Assembly: GCA_002798275.1 (NCBI GenBank)
Contig: NWQR01000002.1
Span: 310,001 to 374,000, forward strand
Direction of reading: 5' to 3'
Source of the DNA: Lysobacteraceae bacterium NML08-0793
Lineage (GTDB): Bacteria > Pseudomonadota > Gammaproteobacteria > Xanthomonadales > Xanthomonadaceae
DNA length: 64,000 bases
The first letter of the stretch is position 1. The number at the start of each line of letters is the position of its first letter. The position numbers and the translations under genes are program-made. A model generated the notes under the pieces. It saw nothing but the letters and a program-made list of their open reading frames with translations, did no database searches and was not told the origin of the DNA. Shown piece by piece: positions 37,312-46,534 of the stretch.

Positions 37312-37623
37312 TCAACTCCAGAGCCGCAAAAGGGCAGCGCTGGCAGCGCCCAATAGCACCACCAGCAAAAACGGCAGACGCAGCCAAAGTGCCACCATCG
37401 CAACCAGCAAGGCGGCAAGGCGTGCATCCACAATCAAGGCACGACCATCGCCCAGGGTATTTAGCACCACAAGTGCGCTCAAAAGCCCAACTGTCGCGGC
37501 ATTGGCCATATGCTGTATCCGTGGGCTGGCCAGCCAGCTCGCCGGTACGCAATAGCCGCTGAGTTTGATCAAAAAAGCAGCCGCGCAAGCTGCCAAGAGC
37601 CAGCCCCAGGAAAATGCGTCCAT
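37312..37623 (-). CDS. azlD: AzlD-family branched-chain amino acid exporter subunit
   Basis: This 103-residue protein has three or four hydrophobic helices (WLLAACAAAFLIKLSGYCVP, ATVGLLSALVVLNTL, LAALLVAMVALWLRLPFLLV), the typical AzlD size and pattern. With AzlC it forms a two-part exporter of branched-chain amino acids (the BrnEF type) in the inner membrane. Its ATG overlaps the azlC stop (TGATG), so the pair is coupled. Substrate is inferred from family only. Confidence 0.87.
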   Translation of the reverse strand: MDAFSWGWLLAACAAAFLIKLSGYCVPASWLASPRIQHMANAATVGLLSALVVLNTLGDGRALIVDARLAALLVAMVALWLRLPFLLVVLLGAASAALLRLWS

Positions 37624-38321
37624 CAGTCCGCGTCCCGTTCAGTCAGCCGCCGACGCTGGCGCTGGTATTGCCAAGCGCCCAAAACCGCCGCGACAGCCGC
37701 AGCCAACAAAATTGGCAACCCGGCAGGCAACCACGGCAGTGCCAACAAGGTGGTCAAGGCAGCCAGCACGGCCACCGCCTGCGCCTGCCCTGCGGCAAGT
37801 CGCGGCCAAAGCAGGGCGACAAAGGCGGCAACCGCCGCGCCATCCAGCCCCCAGCGGCGCGGGTCGCCAAGTGCATCGCCAAGCAACGCGCCCAGCAGAG
37901 TAAAAAGATTCCACAGTACATACACGCCGATACCGGCCACCCAAAATCCGCGCCTGCGCTCGTCCGGGCGCTCTTGCCCCAGCGAAGTCGCTGTCGATTC
38001 ATCAATGGTGAGCTGCGCGGCCAGCGGTATTTTGCGGCCACGCAGGCGCAGCCAAGCCTTCAGCTGTACCGCATACAGGGCATTGCGCAGCCCCAGTAGA
38101 CTAGCCGCGGCAAATGCCGAAAAGCCACCACCACCACCGGCGGCAACGGCAACATAGGCAAATTGCGAGCCGCCGGTAAACATCAGGAGGCTAAGCGCCA
38201 AGGTTTGCGGCAGGGAAAACCCCGCAGCCACCGACAAGGCGCCAAAGGAAATCCCGTAAAGCCCGGTGGCGATGCTGATGGACAGCCCCATCCGCGTGGC
38301 AGGGGTCAAACGATGCTGCAT
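37623..38321 (-). CDS. azlC: AzlC-family branched-chain amino acid exporter subunit
   Basis: This 232-residue large subunit of an AzlCD exporter shows the family hallmark FTGGSQFAYVA near residues 47-57, plus NALYAVQLKAWLR and LTIDESTATSL. It has about seven hydrophobic helices. ATG 38321 (MQHRLTPATRMGLSISI) is preferred over the ATG at 38363, because the latter would overlap fabH. It is downstream of fabH by 38 bases in the same orientation and may be cotranscribed. Confidence 0.88.
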   Translation of the reverse strand: MQHRLTPATRMGLSISIATGLYGISFGALSVAAGFSLPQTLALSLLMFTGGSQFAYVAVAAGGGGGFSAFAAASLLGLRNALYAVQLKAWLRLRGRKIPLAAQLTIDESTATSLGQERPDERRRGFWVAGIGVYVLWNLFTLLGALLGDALGDPRRWGLDGAAVAAFVALLWPRLAAGQAQAVAVLAALTTLLALPWLPAGLPILLAAAVAAVLGAWQYQRQRRRLTERDAD

Positions 38322-38359
38322 CGGTCTGAGCCTGCCATTACAGTCAAGGCCACGCCGCA

Positions 38360-39349
38360 TCAATACCGCAGCAGCACCGAGCCCCAGGTAAAGCCGCCGC
38401 CGAAGGCTTCCAGCAGCAGCAACTGGCCGCGCTCGACCTTGCCCGAGCGCACTGCCGTATCCAACGCCAGCGGCACCGAGCCTGCCGAAGTATTGCCGTG
38501 CTTGTCCACGGTGACTATCACCCTGTCCATCGGCATTTCAAGGCGTTTGGCGGTGGCTTCGATGATGCGCAGGTTGGCCTGGTGCGGAATCAGCCAGTCG
38601 ATATCGCCACGGGAGAGGTTGTTGGCTTCCAGCGTTTCTTCCACCACCGCGTCCAGTGCCTTGACCGCATGCTTGAAGACTTCGTTGCCGGTCATCAGCA
38701 CCCGCACCCCGGCATTGTGTTCTTCGGGCTTGAAGCCTTCGGACACGCCCACCGGGTTCCACAGCAGTTCTTTCTTGCTGCCATCGGCATGCAGATGGGT
38801 GCTGAGGATGCCGGTTTCACTATCGGCCTTCAGCACCACGGCACCGGCGCCGTCGCCAAACAGCACCGCCGTGCTGCGGTCATTCCAGTCCAGCATGCGG
38901 GTCAGGGTTTCCGCGCCCACCACCAGCACGGTACGGTAATCGCTTGCGCGGATGAACTTGTCGGCCACGCTGATGGCGTAAATGAAGCCCGAGCAGGCGG
39001 CATTGACATCAAAGGCCGGGCAGCCGGGGCTGATGCCCAGCTCGGCCTGCAACAAGCAGGCGGTGGACGGGAAAATCAGGTTCGGGGTGGTCGTGCCCAG
39101 CACCACCAGGTCGATGTCGGCAGGGCTGACGCCCGCCGCCTGCATCGCCTGCCGGGCGGCATCGGCGGCCAGCGATACCGTGGTTTCGCCTTCGCCAGCG
39201 ACATGGCGCTGACGGATGCCGGTGCGGGTCGCGATCCATTCGTCGCTGGTTTCCATGCGCTCGGCCAGGTCGTGATTGGTCACGACTTGCTTGGGCAGTG
39301 CGCTGCCAGTGCCAGCGATGCGGGAATAGATGCGCGATTGGGCATTCAT
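38360..39349 (-). CDS. fabH: Beta-ketoacyl-ACP synthase III
   Basis: FabH condenses acetyl- or branched acyl-CoA with malonyl-ACP to start fatty-acid chains. The 329-residue enzyme has the full triad: Cys in NAACSGFIYA near residue 116, His in IPHQANLRI near 254 and Asn in GNTSAGSVPLAL near 284. The N-terminus SRIAGTGSALPKQVV is typical. Upstream on the same strand are rpmF and yceD, the usual partners, but plsX is not between them and fabD/fabG do not follow; azlCD does. A hairpin with T-run separates it from rpmF. Confidence 0.96.
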   Translation of the reverse strand: MNAQSRIYSRIAGTGSALPKQVVTNHDLAERMETSDEWIATRTGIRQRHVAGEGETTVSLAADAARQAMQAAGVSPADIDLVVLGTTTPNLIFPSTACLLQAELGISPGCPAFDVNAACSGFIYAISVADKFIRASDYRTVLVVGAETLTRMLDWNDRSTAVLFGDGAGAVVLKADSETGILSTHLHADGSKKELLWNPVGVSEGFKPEEHNAGVRVLMTGNEVFKHAVKALDAVVEETLEANNLSRGDIDWLIPHQANLRIIEATAKRLEMPMDRVIVTVDKHGNTSAGSVPLALDTAVRSGKVERGQLLLLEAFGGGFTWGSVLLRY

Positions 39350-39386
39350 GCGTGAACTCCGGGAAAAGGGGCAAGCGTTACCGACA

Positions 39387-39420
39387 CGAAAAGACGATAC
39401 CGGCTTTCGCCGGCATCGTC
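39387..39420 (-). terminator. Hairpin with T-run between rpmF and fabH
   Basis: Imperfect 12-bp stem GACGATaCCGGC/GCCGGcATCGTC with loop TTTC (39393-39420), followed on the minus strand by TTTTCG. It may end the yceD-rpmF transcript or attenuate read-through to fabH. The core resembles dispersed palindromic repeats, so it could also be one of those. Confidence 0.55.
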
Positions 39421-39478
39421 AGCAAAGCAAACTTCTTTGTTTCAGCAGGCGCGCTCATTGTCAGCGCGGATGCGCAAA

Positions 39479-39673
39479 TCAGTCTTCTTCAACCACCGAA
39501 CGGCGGGTTTCGATGACCTTCTTGCCACGGTAGTAGCCGTCGGCAGTGATGTGGTGACGCAGATGCGTTTCGCCGGTGGTCGGGTCGGTGGCAAGCTGCT
39601 TGGCGGAGAGCTTGTCGTGGGCACGGCGCATGCCGCGCTTGGACGGGGTAACACGGGACTTCTGGACTGCCAT
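39479..39673 (-). CDS. rpmF: 50S ribosomal protein L32
   Basis: The 64-residue product matches bacterial bL32 of the zinc-free type: [20 protein letters not shown] near the start and [17 protein letters not shown] in the middle, with no CxxC zinc pairs. TTGGAG lies before ATG 39673. The C-terminal extension [10 protein letters not shown] is a little longer than in E. coli. It follows yceD by 59 bases, the common order. Confidence 0.96.
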   Translation of the reverse strand: MAVQKSRVTPSKRGMRRAHDKLSAKQLATDPTTGETHLRHHITADGYYRGKKVIETRRSVVEED

Positions 39674-39732
39674 GATTTAACTCCAATGAAACTGGGTATT
39701 GCGTGATACGAATGGGGTGGGATGCCTTGCGA

Positions 39733-40299
39733 TCATTCCTTGCCCTGCTTGAGCGCAGCCAAGGCGGCGAACGGGTTGCTGGCGGCAGCTTCCGGCTCAC
39801 TGACCGGCCAGTCGCGCTCCATGGCTTCGGAGCCGGGTGCGACCGCGACCACTGGCAAGGCAAGAATCAGCTCGTCCTCGACCAGTTCTGCCGGCACGAT
39901 GCGCGCATCGGCAGGCAGCAGCAATGGCTCGTAACCCGGTGGCAAGGCAGCCTCGTCGGCTTCTTCGCGAATCAGCCCGAGGTTTTCCCGGAGCGTGATG
40001 GGCAGAAGAAACCTTTGCAGGCTGCGCTGACACTGCAGCGGCAACATCGCCTCGACGTGCAAAGCCACATGAGCCACATCCAGTGCGTCGCGACCGAATT
40101 CCATCCGGTAACGCGCCACACCATCGGCATCCAGCAGGGCTTCACACAAGCGCGGCATCGCGGCCAACGGCAGCTCGCCTTCCAGCACCCGTCGAGCCGA
40201 CACCATGCGCCATACATCAACGGCAGTGGACGATTCAACGGTCATAAGGCGCGAAATAGTATGGACTTCAGGCAGGCTTGTCAATTCCCGCACGGACAT
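39733..40299 (-). CDS. yceD: YceD (DUF177) 23S rRNA accumulation protein
   Basis: This 188-residue cytoplasmic protein belongs to the YceD/DUF177 family, linked in E. coli to 23S rRNA accumulation. Diagnostic stretches are LPLQCQRSLQRFLLPI (family CQRCL..., here with Ser in place of the second Cys) and VEDELILALPVVA, ending NPFAALAALK before rpmF. ATG 40299 overlaps the stop of the upstream glycosyltransferase (TGATG). Confidence 0.9.
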   Translation of the reverse strand: MSVRELTSLPEVHTISRLMTVESSTAVDVWRMVSARRVLEGELPLAAMPRLCEALLDADGVARYRMEFGRDALDVAHVALHVEAMLPLQCQRSLQRFLLPITLRENLGLIREEADEAALPPGYEPLLLPADARIVPAELVEDELILALPVVAVAPGSEAMERDWPVSEPEAAASNPFAALAALKQGKE

Positions 40300-42146
40300 C
40301 ACTTGCCAATCTCCAGCGGCTGCTCGGCCCAGTCCTCGACCAGACCATCGCGGCCATGAAGGCGCAAGCCCAGCCAGTGCCGTCCCGACGGCAAACCACT
40401 GGCATCCACTTCGGCACGGAAGCCCAGGGCAAGCTTGTTCGGCTCGCTGCGCAAGCCCCAGAAATCAGCCAGCCCTTCGCGGGCAAGACCGTATTCGGCG
40501 CGCGCCACCGGCTTGCCGTCAATCAGCACTTCCACCGCCTCAAGGCCGATACCTTCGCGGAAAGCCCAGCCTTCCACCACGAAACGCCCTACCAGTTTCG
40601 CGCCAGCCTGCGGGGCATCCACATAGGCCATCGCCGGCGTGGCGCAAACCATGACATCACGGGCAGGCAAGGCGGCAAGAATGAAGCGTCGCGCCCCGTG
40701 ATCGACATTCACGATGCGCGTGGGCACGATCGCGCCCACCTGGCGGCACAAGTCGCGGTAGTGGTCGAGCAAGGCTCGATAGCGCACATCGCTGCTGTCA
40801 ATCACCAGCAAGGCCGGTCGTTGGCTGCCGGGCACCGGCGTAGCTTGGGTCAAGCCCCAAAGTTGCAATTGTGCGGCGCGGCCATGCTTGGCATTGAGTG
40901 GATGCTCCAGCACGCGGATATCGGCGCGATTCATGGCAAAACCCAGCTCTGCACCTAGCTTGAAATTGTCCACGACAAGCTCGGTGTTTTCCGGCATTTT
41001 CGCCAATACTTCACGCGCGGCGCTGGCGACCTCGTTCCAGCCGGAAAAATTGCTCGGGTAATGCTTTTGCCCGGCCATTTCGCTGCGCATCGCGGGCGAA
41101 GCCACCAGCAGATACCAGCCAAGCATCGCCGCCGTACCGGCAGCCAGCACGCCCCAGGTCAACTGCCGCCAGCTGCGCGACCAGCGCGCCAGCACCAACG
41201 GTACCGCCGCCAACAGCGCCAGATAGCCCGGCAGTGTCCAATGGAAGCTGACACGCTCGTTGTCGGCAAAAAAGCCCAACACAAACAGCCCGATCGTAGA
41301 AATACCGCCCAGCAGGCCAAAGTAGCGCCATTGCGCGTTTTTGCCGGCGCGCATCGCCTGTCCAAACGCCTGCATCAAGGCCACGAACAACAACGGCGTG
41401 ACCAGCAGCATCTGAATCAGCACGAAGGCAATACCACCGGCATCGAAACGCCAAGGGTGGCGATCGACCAGATGAAATTTCAAGCCTGCATCGGCATTGG
41501 CAAGGTTCCAGAAAATCAGCGGCAGCCAAGCCAATGCCCCCACCAGCAGCGCGGCAATGACCTGGCGATTGCGCAGCAGCTTGCGCCCCTCCGGCATCCA
41601 CATCAATGCCAGAAAGCCGGTCACGATGACCCCGGCAAAGCGGTAATGGCTAAGCGCCCCTATCACCAGCCCCAGCGCCAGCATCGCCGCGCCCGCGGCA
41701 TCCACCCGCTGCAACAGGCGAGCACCTGCGGCAAGACAAAGGGCTGCGGCAAACGCCATCGGCACATCCGGCAAGGCCAAAAGTCCGAGCGTGGCCGAAA
41801 GCGGCATGAGACAGGTCAAAAGCCCGGCCTGCCAACCGGGCGCAGCACCGAACCAACGCGTGGCTATTCGCGCCACCAGCCACGGCAAAGCTGCGCCCAG
41901 CAACAAGAACGGCAACCGCACGGCCAGCAGATGATGCCCGGCCAGGCGCTCGCCAAGGCCGATCAGCCAAGCGGTCAGACCCGGCAAGTCGGAATACGCC
42001 CAAGCCGGATGACGGCTTTCCTGCCAGTAAAAAGCCTCGTCAACAAACAGCGGTAAGCGCACTGCAATCAGCAGTTTGACCAGCAGCACCAAGCTCCAAG
42101 CAACCCAAAAGCTGCGGCGCCAAATCCGCGCATCATCGACTGACAC
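40299..42146 (-). CDS. GT39/ArnT-type membrane glycosyltransferase
   Basis: This is a multi-pass inner-membrane protein with about 12 hydrophobic helices and a periplasmic C-terminal domain, the layout of polyprenyl-phosphate-dependent (GT-C) glycosyltransferases. The first periplasmic loop carries the acidic motif PLFVDEAFYWQ and AYSDLPGLTAWLI, as in ArnT and protein mannosyltransferases. It should move a sugar from a lipid-phosphate donor to an envelope acceptor; neither is known. I propose GTG 42146 (MSVDDARIWRR), 615 residues, because GAGAG lies 7-8 bases upstream; GTG 42179 would add 11 residues. The C-terminus overlaps yceD. Confidence 0.85.
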   Translation of the reverse strand: MSVDDARIWRRSFWVAWSLVLLVKLLIAVRLPLFVDEAFYWQESRHPAWAYSDLPGLTAWLIGLGERLAGHHLLAVRLPFLLLGAALPWLVARIATRWFGAAPGWQAGLLTCLMPLSATLGLLALPDVPMAFAAALCLAAGARLLQRVDAAGAAMLALGLVIGALSHYRFAGVIVTGFLALMWMPEGRKLLRNRQVIAALLVGALAWLPLIFWNLANADAGLKFHLVDRHPWRFDAGGIAFVLIQMLLVTPLLFVALMQAFGQAMRAGKNAQWRYFGLLGGISTIGLFVLGFFADNERVSFHWTLPGYLALLAAVPLVLARWSRSWRQLTWGVLAAGTAAMLGWYLLVASPAMRSEMAGQKHYPSNFSGWNEVASAAREVLAKMPENTELVVDNFKLGAELGFAMNRADIRVLEHPLNAKHGRAAQLQLWGLTQATPVPGSQRPALLVIDSSDVRYRALLDHYRDLCRQVGAIVPTRIVNVDHGARRFILAALPARDVMVCATPAMAYVDAPQAGAKLVGRFVVEGWAFREGIGLEAVEVLIDGKPVARAEYGLAREGLADFWGLRSEPNKLALGFRAEVDASGLPSGRHWLGLRLHGRDGLVEDWAEQPLEIGK

Positions 42147-42193
42147 CGTTAAACTCTCACTTCTTACGGGGAAGACCACAAAGGTTAATCGAG

Positions 42194-43126
42194 TTGAATA
42201 CCACGCTGAATGAACAACTGCACGTACGCTTGCGCGCAGCCATCGCCCAGGTCAACCATCTGGTGCTCGGCAAGCCACAGGAAGTACGGCTGACCTTTGT
42301 GGCGCTGCTGGCCGGTGGCCATGTGCTGATTGAAGACCTGCCCGGTCTTGGCAAGACCACGCTGGCTCATGCACTGGCGGCCACCTTGGGGCTGGGCTTC
42401 CAGCGCGTGCAGTTCACCTCCGACCTGCTGCCAGCCGATGTGGTCGGGGTTTCCGTCTATGACGCCGCCGCCGCGCGCTTTGAGTTCCATCCGGGGCCGG
42501 TGTTCACGCATATCCTGCTGGGCGATGAAATCAATCGCGCTCCACCGCGCACGCAAAGCGCGCTGCTGGAGGCCATGGCCGAGCAGCAAGTCACCATCGA
42601 CGGCGTAACCCGCAAGTTGCCGCTGCCGTTTTTCGTGATTGCCACACAAAACCCGGTGGACTTGTCCGGCACTTATCCACTGCCCGATTCGCAGCTTGAC
42701 CGCTTTTTGCTGCGACTGTCGATGGGCTACCCCGACAGCCAGACCGAACGCGCACTGCTGATGGGCGAAGACCGCCGCGCCCTGATTGCCGAGGCCAAGG
42801 CGCAGCTTTCCGAAGCTGATGTGCTGGCCTTGCAGCAGGCCGTGTTGCAAGTGCACGCCAGCGAATCGCTGGTGGGGTATGTGCAGGCACTGCTCGCACG
42901 CAGCCGCCAGCATCCGGGCGTGCGCATCGGCTTGTCGCCGCGTGCCGGACTTGCGCTGTTGCGCGCCGCCCGTGCCCACGCGCTGTTGCTGGGGCGCGCC
43001 CATGTCCTGCCCGAAGACGTGCAAGCGCTGTTCGTGCCGCTGGCCGCGCACCGTCTGGTCGGCGAAGGCGATGCCGATACCCTTTCGCTCGCCAAATCCA
43101 TCCTGCTTGCCGTGCCGCTGGATTGA
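42194..43126 (+). CDS. MoxR-family AAA+ ATPase
   Basis: This 310-residue cytoplasmic ATPase of the MoxR/RavA group has Walker A DLPGLGKTTLAHA near residues 48-60, Walker B LLGDEINRAPPRTQSALLEAM near 110-130 and sensor 1 FFVIATQNPVD near 150. MoxR ATPases act as chaperones for metal insertion or complex assembly, usually with the DUF58 protein encoded next to them. Only a TTG start (42194) fits the frame; AAGG lies 11 bases upstream. The DUF58 gene overlaps its last four bases. Confidence 0.93.
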   Translation: MNTTLNEQLHVRLRAAIAQVNHLVLGKPQEVRLTFVALLAGGHVLIEDLPGLGKTTLAHALAATLGLGFQRVQFTSDLLPADVVGVSVYDAAAARFEFHPGPVFTHILLGDEINRAPPRTQSALLEAMAEQQVTIDGVTRKLPLPFFVIATQNPVDLSGTYPLPDSQLDRFLLRLSMGYPDSQTERALLMGEDRRALIAEAKAQLSEADVLALQQAVLQVHASESLVGYVQALLARSRQHPGVRIGLSPRAGLALLRAARAHALLLGRAHVLPEDVQALFVPLAAHRLVGEGDADTLSLAKSILLAVPLD

Positions 43127-44094
43127 GCACGCTCATGCCTTCATCTTCACCGTGGTGGATGCAGCTGATTGCGCGATTTGCCCGCCCGCGTGCGGTCGAA
43201 TCGCTGCCGGTTACATTCGACCGGCGCCGCGTCTATGTGCTGCCCACCCGCTTCGGGCTGTTTTATCTGCTGCTGGTGTTCACCATGTTCATCGGCGCCC
43301 TGAACTACAACAACAACCCTGCCCTGTTGCTGGCCCTGCTGCTGGCCGGTGCCGGGCTTGCCAGCCTGTTGGCCGCGCATCTGCAACTGTCTGGACTGCG
43401 CACCGAACTGATTGCCGCAGAGCCGGTTCCCGCAGGCAGCCCGATGCCGGTCAAAATCAGCTTTGCCAGCGATGACAGCCGCCCCCGCCACGGCCTGCAA
43501 TTGCGCATCGACAATCACCACAGCGCGTTTTCCCTGCCCGCCCAGCAAGGCGCTATCGCCCGCATCGAATTACCGACCGAAAAACGCGGCTGGCTGGATT
43601 TGTCCCGCATCGAAGTATCCACCACCCGCCCCCTGGGACTTGCCCGCGCCTGGGCCTGGCTGCAACCGGATACGTTTTTGCTGGTTTACCCAACTCTGGA
43701 AACCGATGGCCCGCCGCTGCCGCTGTCTGCCGAGGACGGCAATCTGCGCAGGCCGCATTTCGCCGGGGACGACCTGCATCTTTTGCGCAATTACCAACCC
43801 GGCGACACCTTGCGCAGCATCGCCTGGAAGGCCAGCGCGCGCCGCAACCAACTGATGTCCCGCACTTGGGAAGCCTCGCATGGCGATGACCTGGAGCTAA
43901 GCTGGCATGCCCTGGGGCTTCCACATGAAGCCCGCATCCGACGTTTGGCGCATTGGGTGAACTTGGCCGAGCGCGAAGGGCGGCACTGGGTTTTGAAGCT
44001 GCCTCGGCAAACGCTAGGACCCGACAGCGGCCCAGCGCATCGCCACGCCTGTCTGCGCGCACTGGCACTGATGCCGGAGTACCGCGATGTTTGA
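43123..44094 (+). CDS. DUF58-domain membrane protein
   Basis: The 323-residue product has two close hydrophobic helices (FGLFYLLLVFTMFIGALNY, ALLLALLLAGAGLASLLAA) and a C-terminal DUF58 domain with the hallmark DDLHLLRNYQPGDTLR followed by IAWKASARRNQL. DUF58 proteins are von Willebrand-like partners of MoxR ATPases. It overlaps moxR at the start and the TgpA-like gene at the end, giving a tight three-gene unit common in proteobacteria. Confidence 0.9.
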   Translation: MSTLMPSSSPWWMQLIARFARPRAVESLPVTFDRRRVYVLPTRFGLFYLLLVFTMFIGALNYNNNPALLLALLLAGAGLASLLAAHLQLSGLRTELIAAEPVPAGSPMPVKISFASDDSRPRHGLQLRIDNHHSAFSLPAQQGAIARIELPTEKRGWLDLSRIEVSTTRPLGLARAWAWLQPDTFLLVYPTLETDGPPLPLSAEDGNLRRPHFAGDDLHLLRNYQPGDTLRSIAWKASARRNQLMSRTWEASHGDDLELSWHALGLPHEARIRRLAHWVNLAEREGRHWVLKLPRQTLGPDSGPAHRHACLRALALMPEYRDV

Positions 44095-46012
44095 CCTGCG
44101 CACCCGCCAGACCCTGTTGCTGACACTGGCGCTGGCCTTGGCGCCGTTGCTGCCGCAACTGCCCTTGCCACTTGCCATCGGCACTGCCGCCACCGCCTTG
44201 CTGATGGCCTGGGCAGGCAGCCGTGGCAGCCTGCCTGGCTGGATCAAATTGCCACTGACCCTAGCAGCCATTTTGCTGGTTTTTGCCAGCTTCGAGTTCC
44301 GCCTGGGACGCGATACCGGCTGCGCCCTGCTGGCGATGATGCTGGCTTTGAAGCCACTGGAAACCCGTACCTTGCGCGATGCCCGCAGCTTGATCGGGTT
44401 TGCCCTGTTCGCCCCGTTTTCCACTTTTTTGCTGGATCAAGGGCCGACCACGCTGCTGTTGGGCATGGCAGCAAGCCTGGCGGCACTGGCCTGCCTGCAA
44501 CGCCTAGCCGACGTGGAAGCTGGCATCCGGCCACTGCCAATTTCAACCGGCATCCGCGGCATCGGCAAACTGGTACTGCTCGGCCTGCCACTGGCACTGG
44601 CGGTGTTCTGGCTATTTCCACGCATGTCCACGCCGCTTTGGGGCATCCCCGACCGCGCCAGCAGCAAACTCGGCCTGTCCGACAACATGGCACCGGGCGA
44701 TTGGCTGGATCTGATGGTCGATGACAGCCCGGCAATGCGGGTGCGCTTTGATGGCCCCGCCCCACCCCGCGCGCAAATGTATTGGCGCGGCCCGGTACTG
44801 TGGGATTTTGATGGCCGCACCTGGAAAAATTCGCGCCCGCCCACGCCCGCTATGTCGCTGGATGCCACCCCGCAAGAGGTGCGCTGGAAATACAGCCTAG
44901 AAATCGAGCCGAGCGAACGCCATTACATCGCAGCGCTGGATTTGCCCGAATCCCCGGCCGCAGACAGCCTGCTCAGCCCCGATGGCAATCTGCTCTCGAC
45001 CCGCAAGCTGCAATCACTGACCCGCTGGCAACTGGTATCCGCCCCGCCAGCCAGCTTCCAGTCCCGCCTTTCGGCAGACGAGCGACAACGCGCCCTGCGC
45101 TTCCCGCGCAATCTCAACCCGCGCGCACAACATCTGGCACGACAGTGGCAAATGCAAAGCGGCGGTCGCGCCGAAGTTATCCTCGATGCAGCACTTGCCA
45201 TGGTGAACCAGCAACTGGCCTATTCGCTGGCGCCACCGGCGCTGGGGGACAATACCGTGGACGAATTCCTGTTCCAGACCCAAACCGGCTATTGCGAACA
45301 CTTCAGCTCATCCTTCGTGTTTTTGATGCGCGCAGCAGGCGTGCCCGCGCGCGTGGTTACCGGCTATGCAGGCGGCTATTACAACCCGGTCGGCGGCTAC
45401 TGGATCGTGCGCAACTCCGATGCCCATGCCTGGGCCGAAGTCTGGCTTGAAGGACGCGGCTGGGTGCGCGTTGACCCTACCGCCGCCGTTGCCCCCGAAC
45501 GTATCTACGACACCGTGGCCGACCGCATGCCGGGCAGTTTTGCCGGCGGCCTCATCAACTTCAATCAGGCTTGGAATCTGGTTGATCTGGTTCGCAGCGG
45601 CTGGAACGACTTCGTGCTGGGCTTCAATGCCGAACGACAGTCCCGCCTGCTAAACCGGCTCGGCATCGACAGCCTCAGCCCGGAGCGACTGATTTTGCTG
45701 CTATCCATTGCCATCGCCCTGTCGCTGTTTGCCATGCTCTGGTGGCTCTCGCGCGGCGAGCGCGAACAAGACCCGCTACTGCGTGCCTGGCATCAACTCT
45801 CCAACCGCTACCAGCGATTCGGGCTTGAACGCGAACGGCATGAAAGCGCACTGGACTGGAGCCGCCGCATCGCCGCAGCCCGCCCGCAGGATGCCGATGC
45901 CATCCAGGCCCTAGCACTGGCCTTCAGCCAACTGCGCTATGCGGATGATTCACTGAACCTGACTGCACAAAACGAATTGATACAGCGCCTTAAGCGCCAC
46001 CGTCCGCGTTAA
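44087..46012 (+). CDS. TgpA-like transglutaminase membrane protein
   Basis: The 641-residue protein begins with about six hydrophobic helices (residues 8-190), then a periplasmic domain with a transglutaminase-type triad. Cys is in QTGYCEHFSSSFVFL near 403, His in DAHAWAEVWLEGRGW near 447 and Asp in RVDPTAA near 463. A last helix lies near 545 and is followed by a DUF4129-like cytoplasmic tail. In Pseudomonas TgpA is essential, with a periplasmic transglutaminase domain of unknown substrate. It overlaps the DUF58 gene by eight bases. Confidence 0.92.
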   Translation: MFDLRTRQTLLLTLALALAPLLPQLPLPLAIGTAATALLMAWAGSRGSLPGWIKLPLTLAAILLVFASFEFRLGRDTGCALLAMMLALKPLETRTLRDARSLIGFALFAPFSTFLLDQGPTTLLLGMAASLAALACLQRLADVEAGIRPLPISTGIRGIGKLVLLGLPLALAVFWLFPRMSTPLWGIPDRASSKLGLSDNMAPGDWLDLMVDDSPAMRVRFDGPAPPRAQMYWRGPVLWDFDGRTWKNSRPPTPAMSLDATPQEVRWKYSLEIEPSERHYIAALDLPESPAADSLLSPDGNLLSTRKLQSLTRWQLVSAPPASFQSRLSADERQRALRFPRNLNPRAQHLARQWQMQSGGRAEVILDAALAMVNQQLAYSLAPPALGDNTVDEFLFQTQTGYCEHFSSSFVFLMRAAGVPARVVTGYAGGYYNPVGGYWIVRNSDAHAWAEVWLEGRGWVRVDPTAAVAPERIYDTVADRMPGSFAGGLINFNQAWNLVDLVRSGWNDFVLGFNAERQSRLLNRLGIDSLSPERLILLLSIAIALSLFAMLWWLSRGEREQDPLLRAWHQLSNRYQRFGLERERHESALDWSRRIAAARPQDADAIQALALAFSQLRYADDSLNLTAQNELIQRLKRHRPR

Positions 46013-46048
46013 ACTTGTCCCCCTGCGACATCTGCCCGAGATTCCCGC

Positions 46049-46534
46049 GTGAAGAAAAATCTGCCCCTTCTGGCGCTCATTGCCCTGCTCAGCGCCTGTG
46101 CCTCCACCCAATCACACTATCCCCGCGATTTGCGCGGCGAGTTTGACGGACTGACCGCACGCGATGCCGCACTGGCCGACTACAGCAATCATCCAGTCCG
46201 CTGGGGCGGCCGCATCATCCAAATCGAGCCCAAAGAAGACCGCACCTGCTTTGAAATGGTCGCCGCCCGCCTAGATGCGCAAGGCCGACCCGATTGGCAT
46301 GACGAAAGCGACAGCCGCTTCATTGCCTGCCGCAACGGCTTTTTTGACCCCACCGTCTTCCGCATCAACCGCGATGTAACCTTTACCGGCACGATTGGCG
46401 GCTACGAAAACCGTCGCATCGGCCAGAACGATTACCGCTTCCCACGGCTGGAGGCCGATACCGTACACCTGTGGCCAGAGCGCCAACCACCTGCACGCAA
46501 AAAACGCAGCGATTATTTTTGGTGGCTTGACTAA
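46049..46534 (+). CDS. Slp-family outer-membrane lipoprotein
   Basis: This 161-residue lipoprotein has a signal peptide with lipobox LSAC (acylated Cys17). The mature part resembles Slp/YeaY, with WGGRIIQIEPKEDRTCFEM and TFTGTIGGYENRRIGQNDYRFPRLEAD. Slp proteins are envelope-stress or stationary-phase lipoproteins of unclear function. The start is GTG 46049. It follows the TgpA-like gene by 36 bases and ends before the 223-base gap that leads the type I secretion genes. Confidence 0.87.
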   Translation: MKKNLPLLALIALLSACASTQSHYPRDLRGEFDGLTARDAALADYSNHPVRWGGRIIQIEPKEDRTCFEMVAARLDAQGRPDWHDESDSRFIACRNGFFDPTVFRINRDVTFTGTIGGYENRRIGQNDYRFPRLEADTVHLWPERQPPARKKRSDYFWWLD

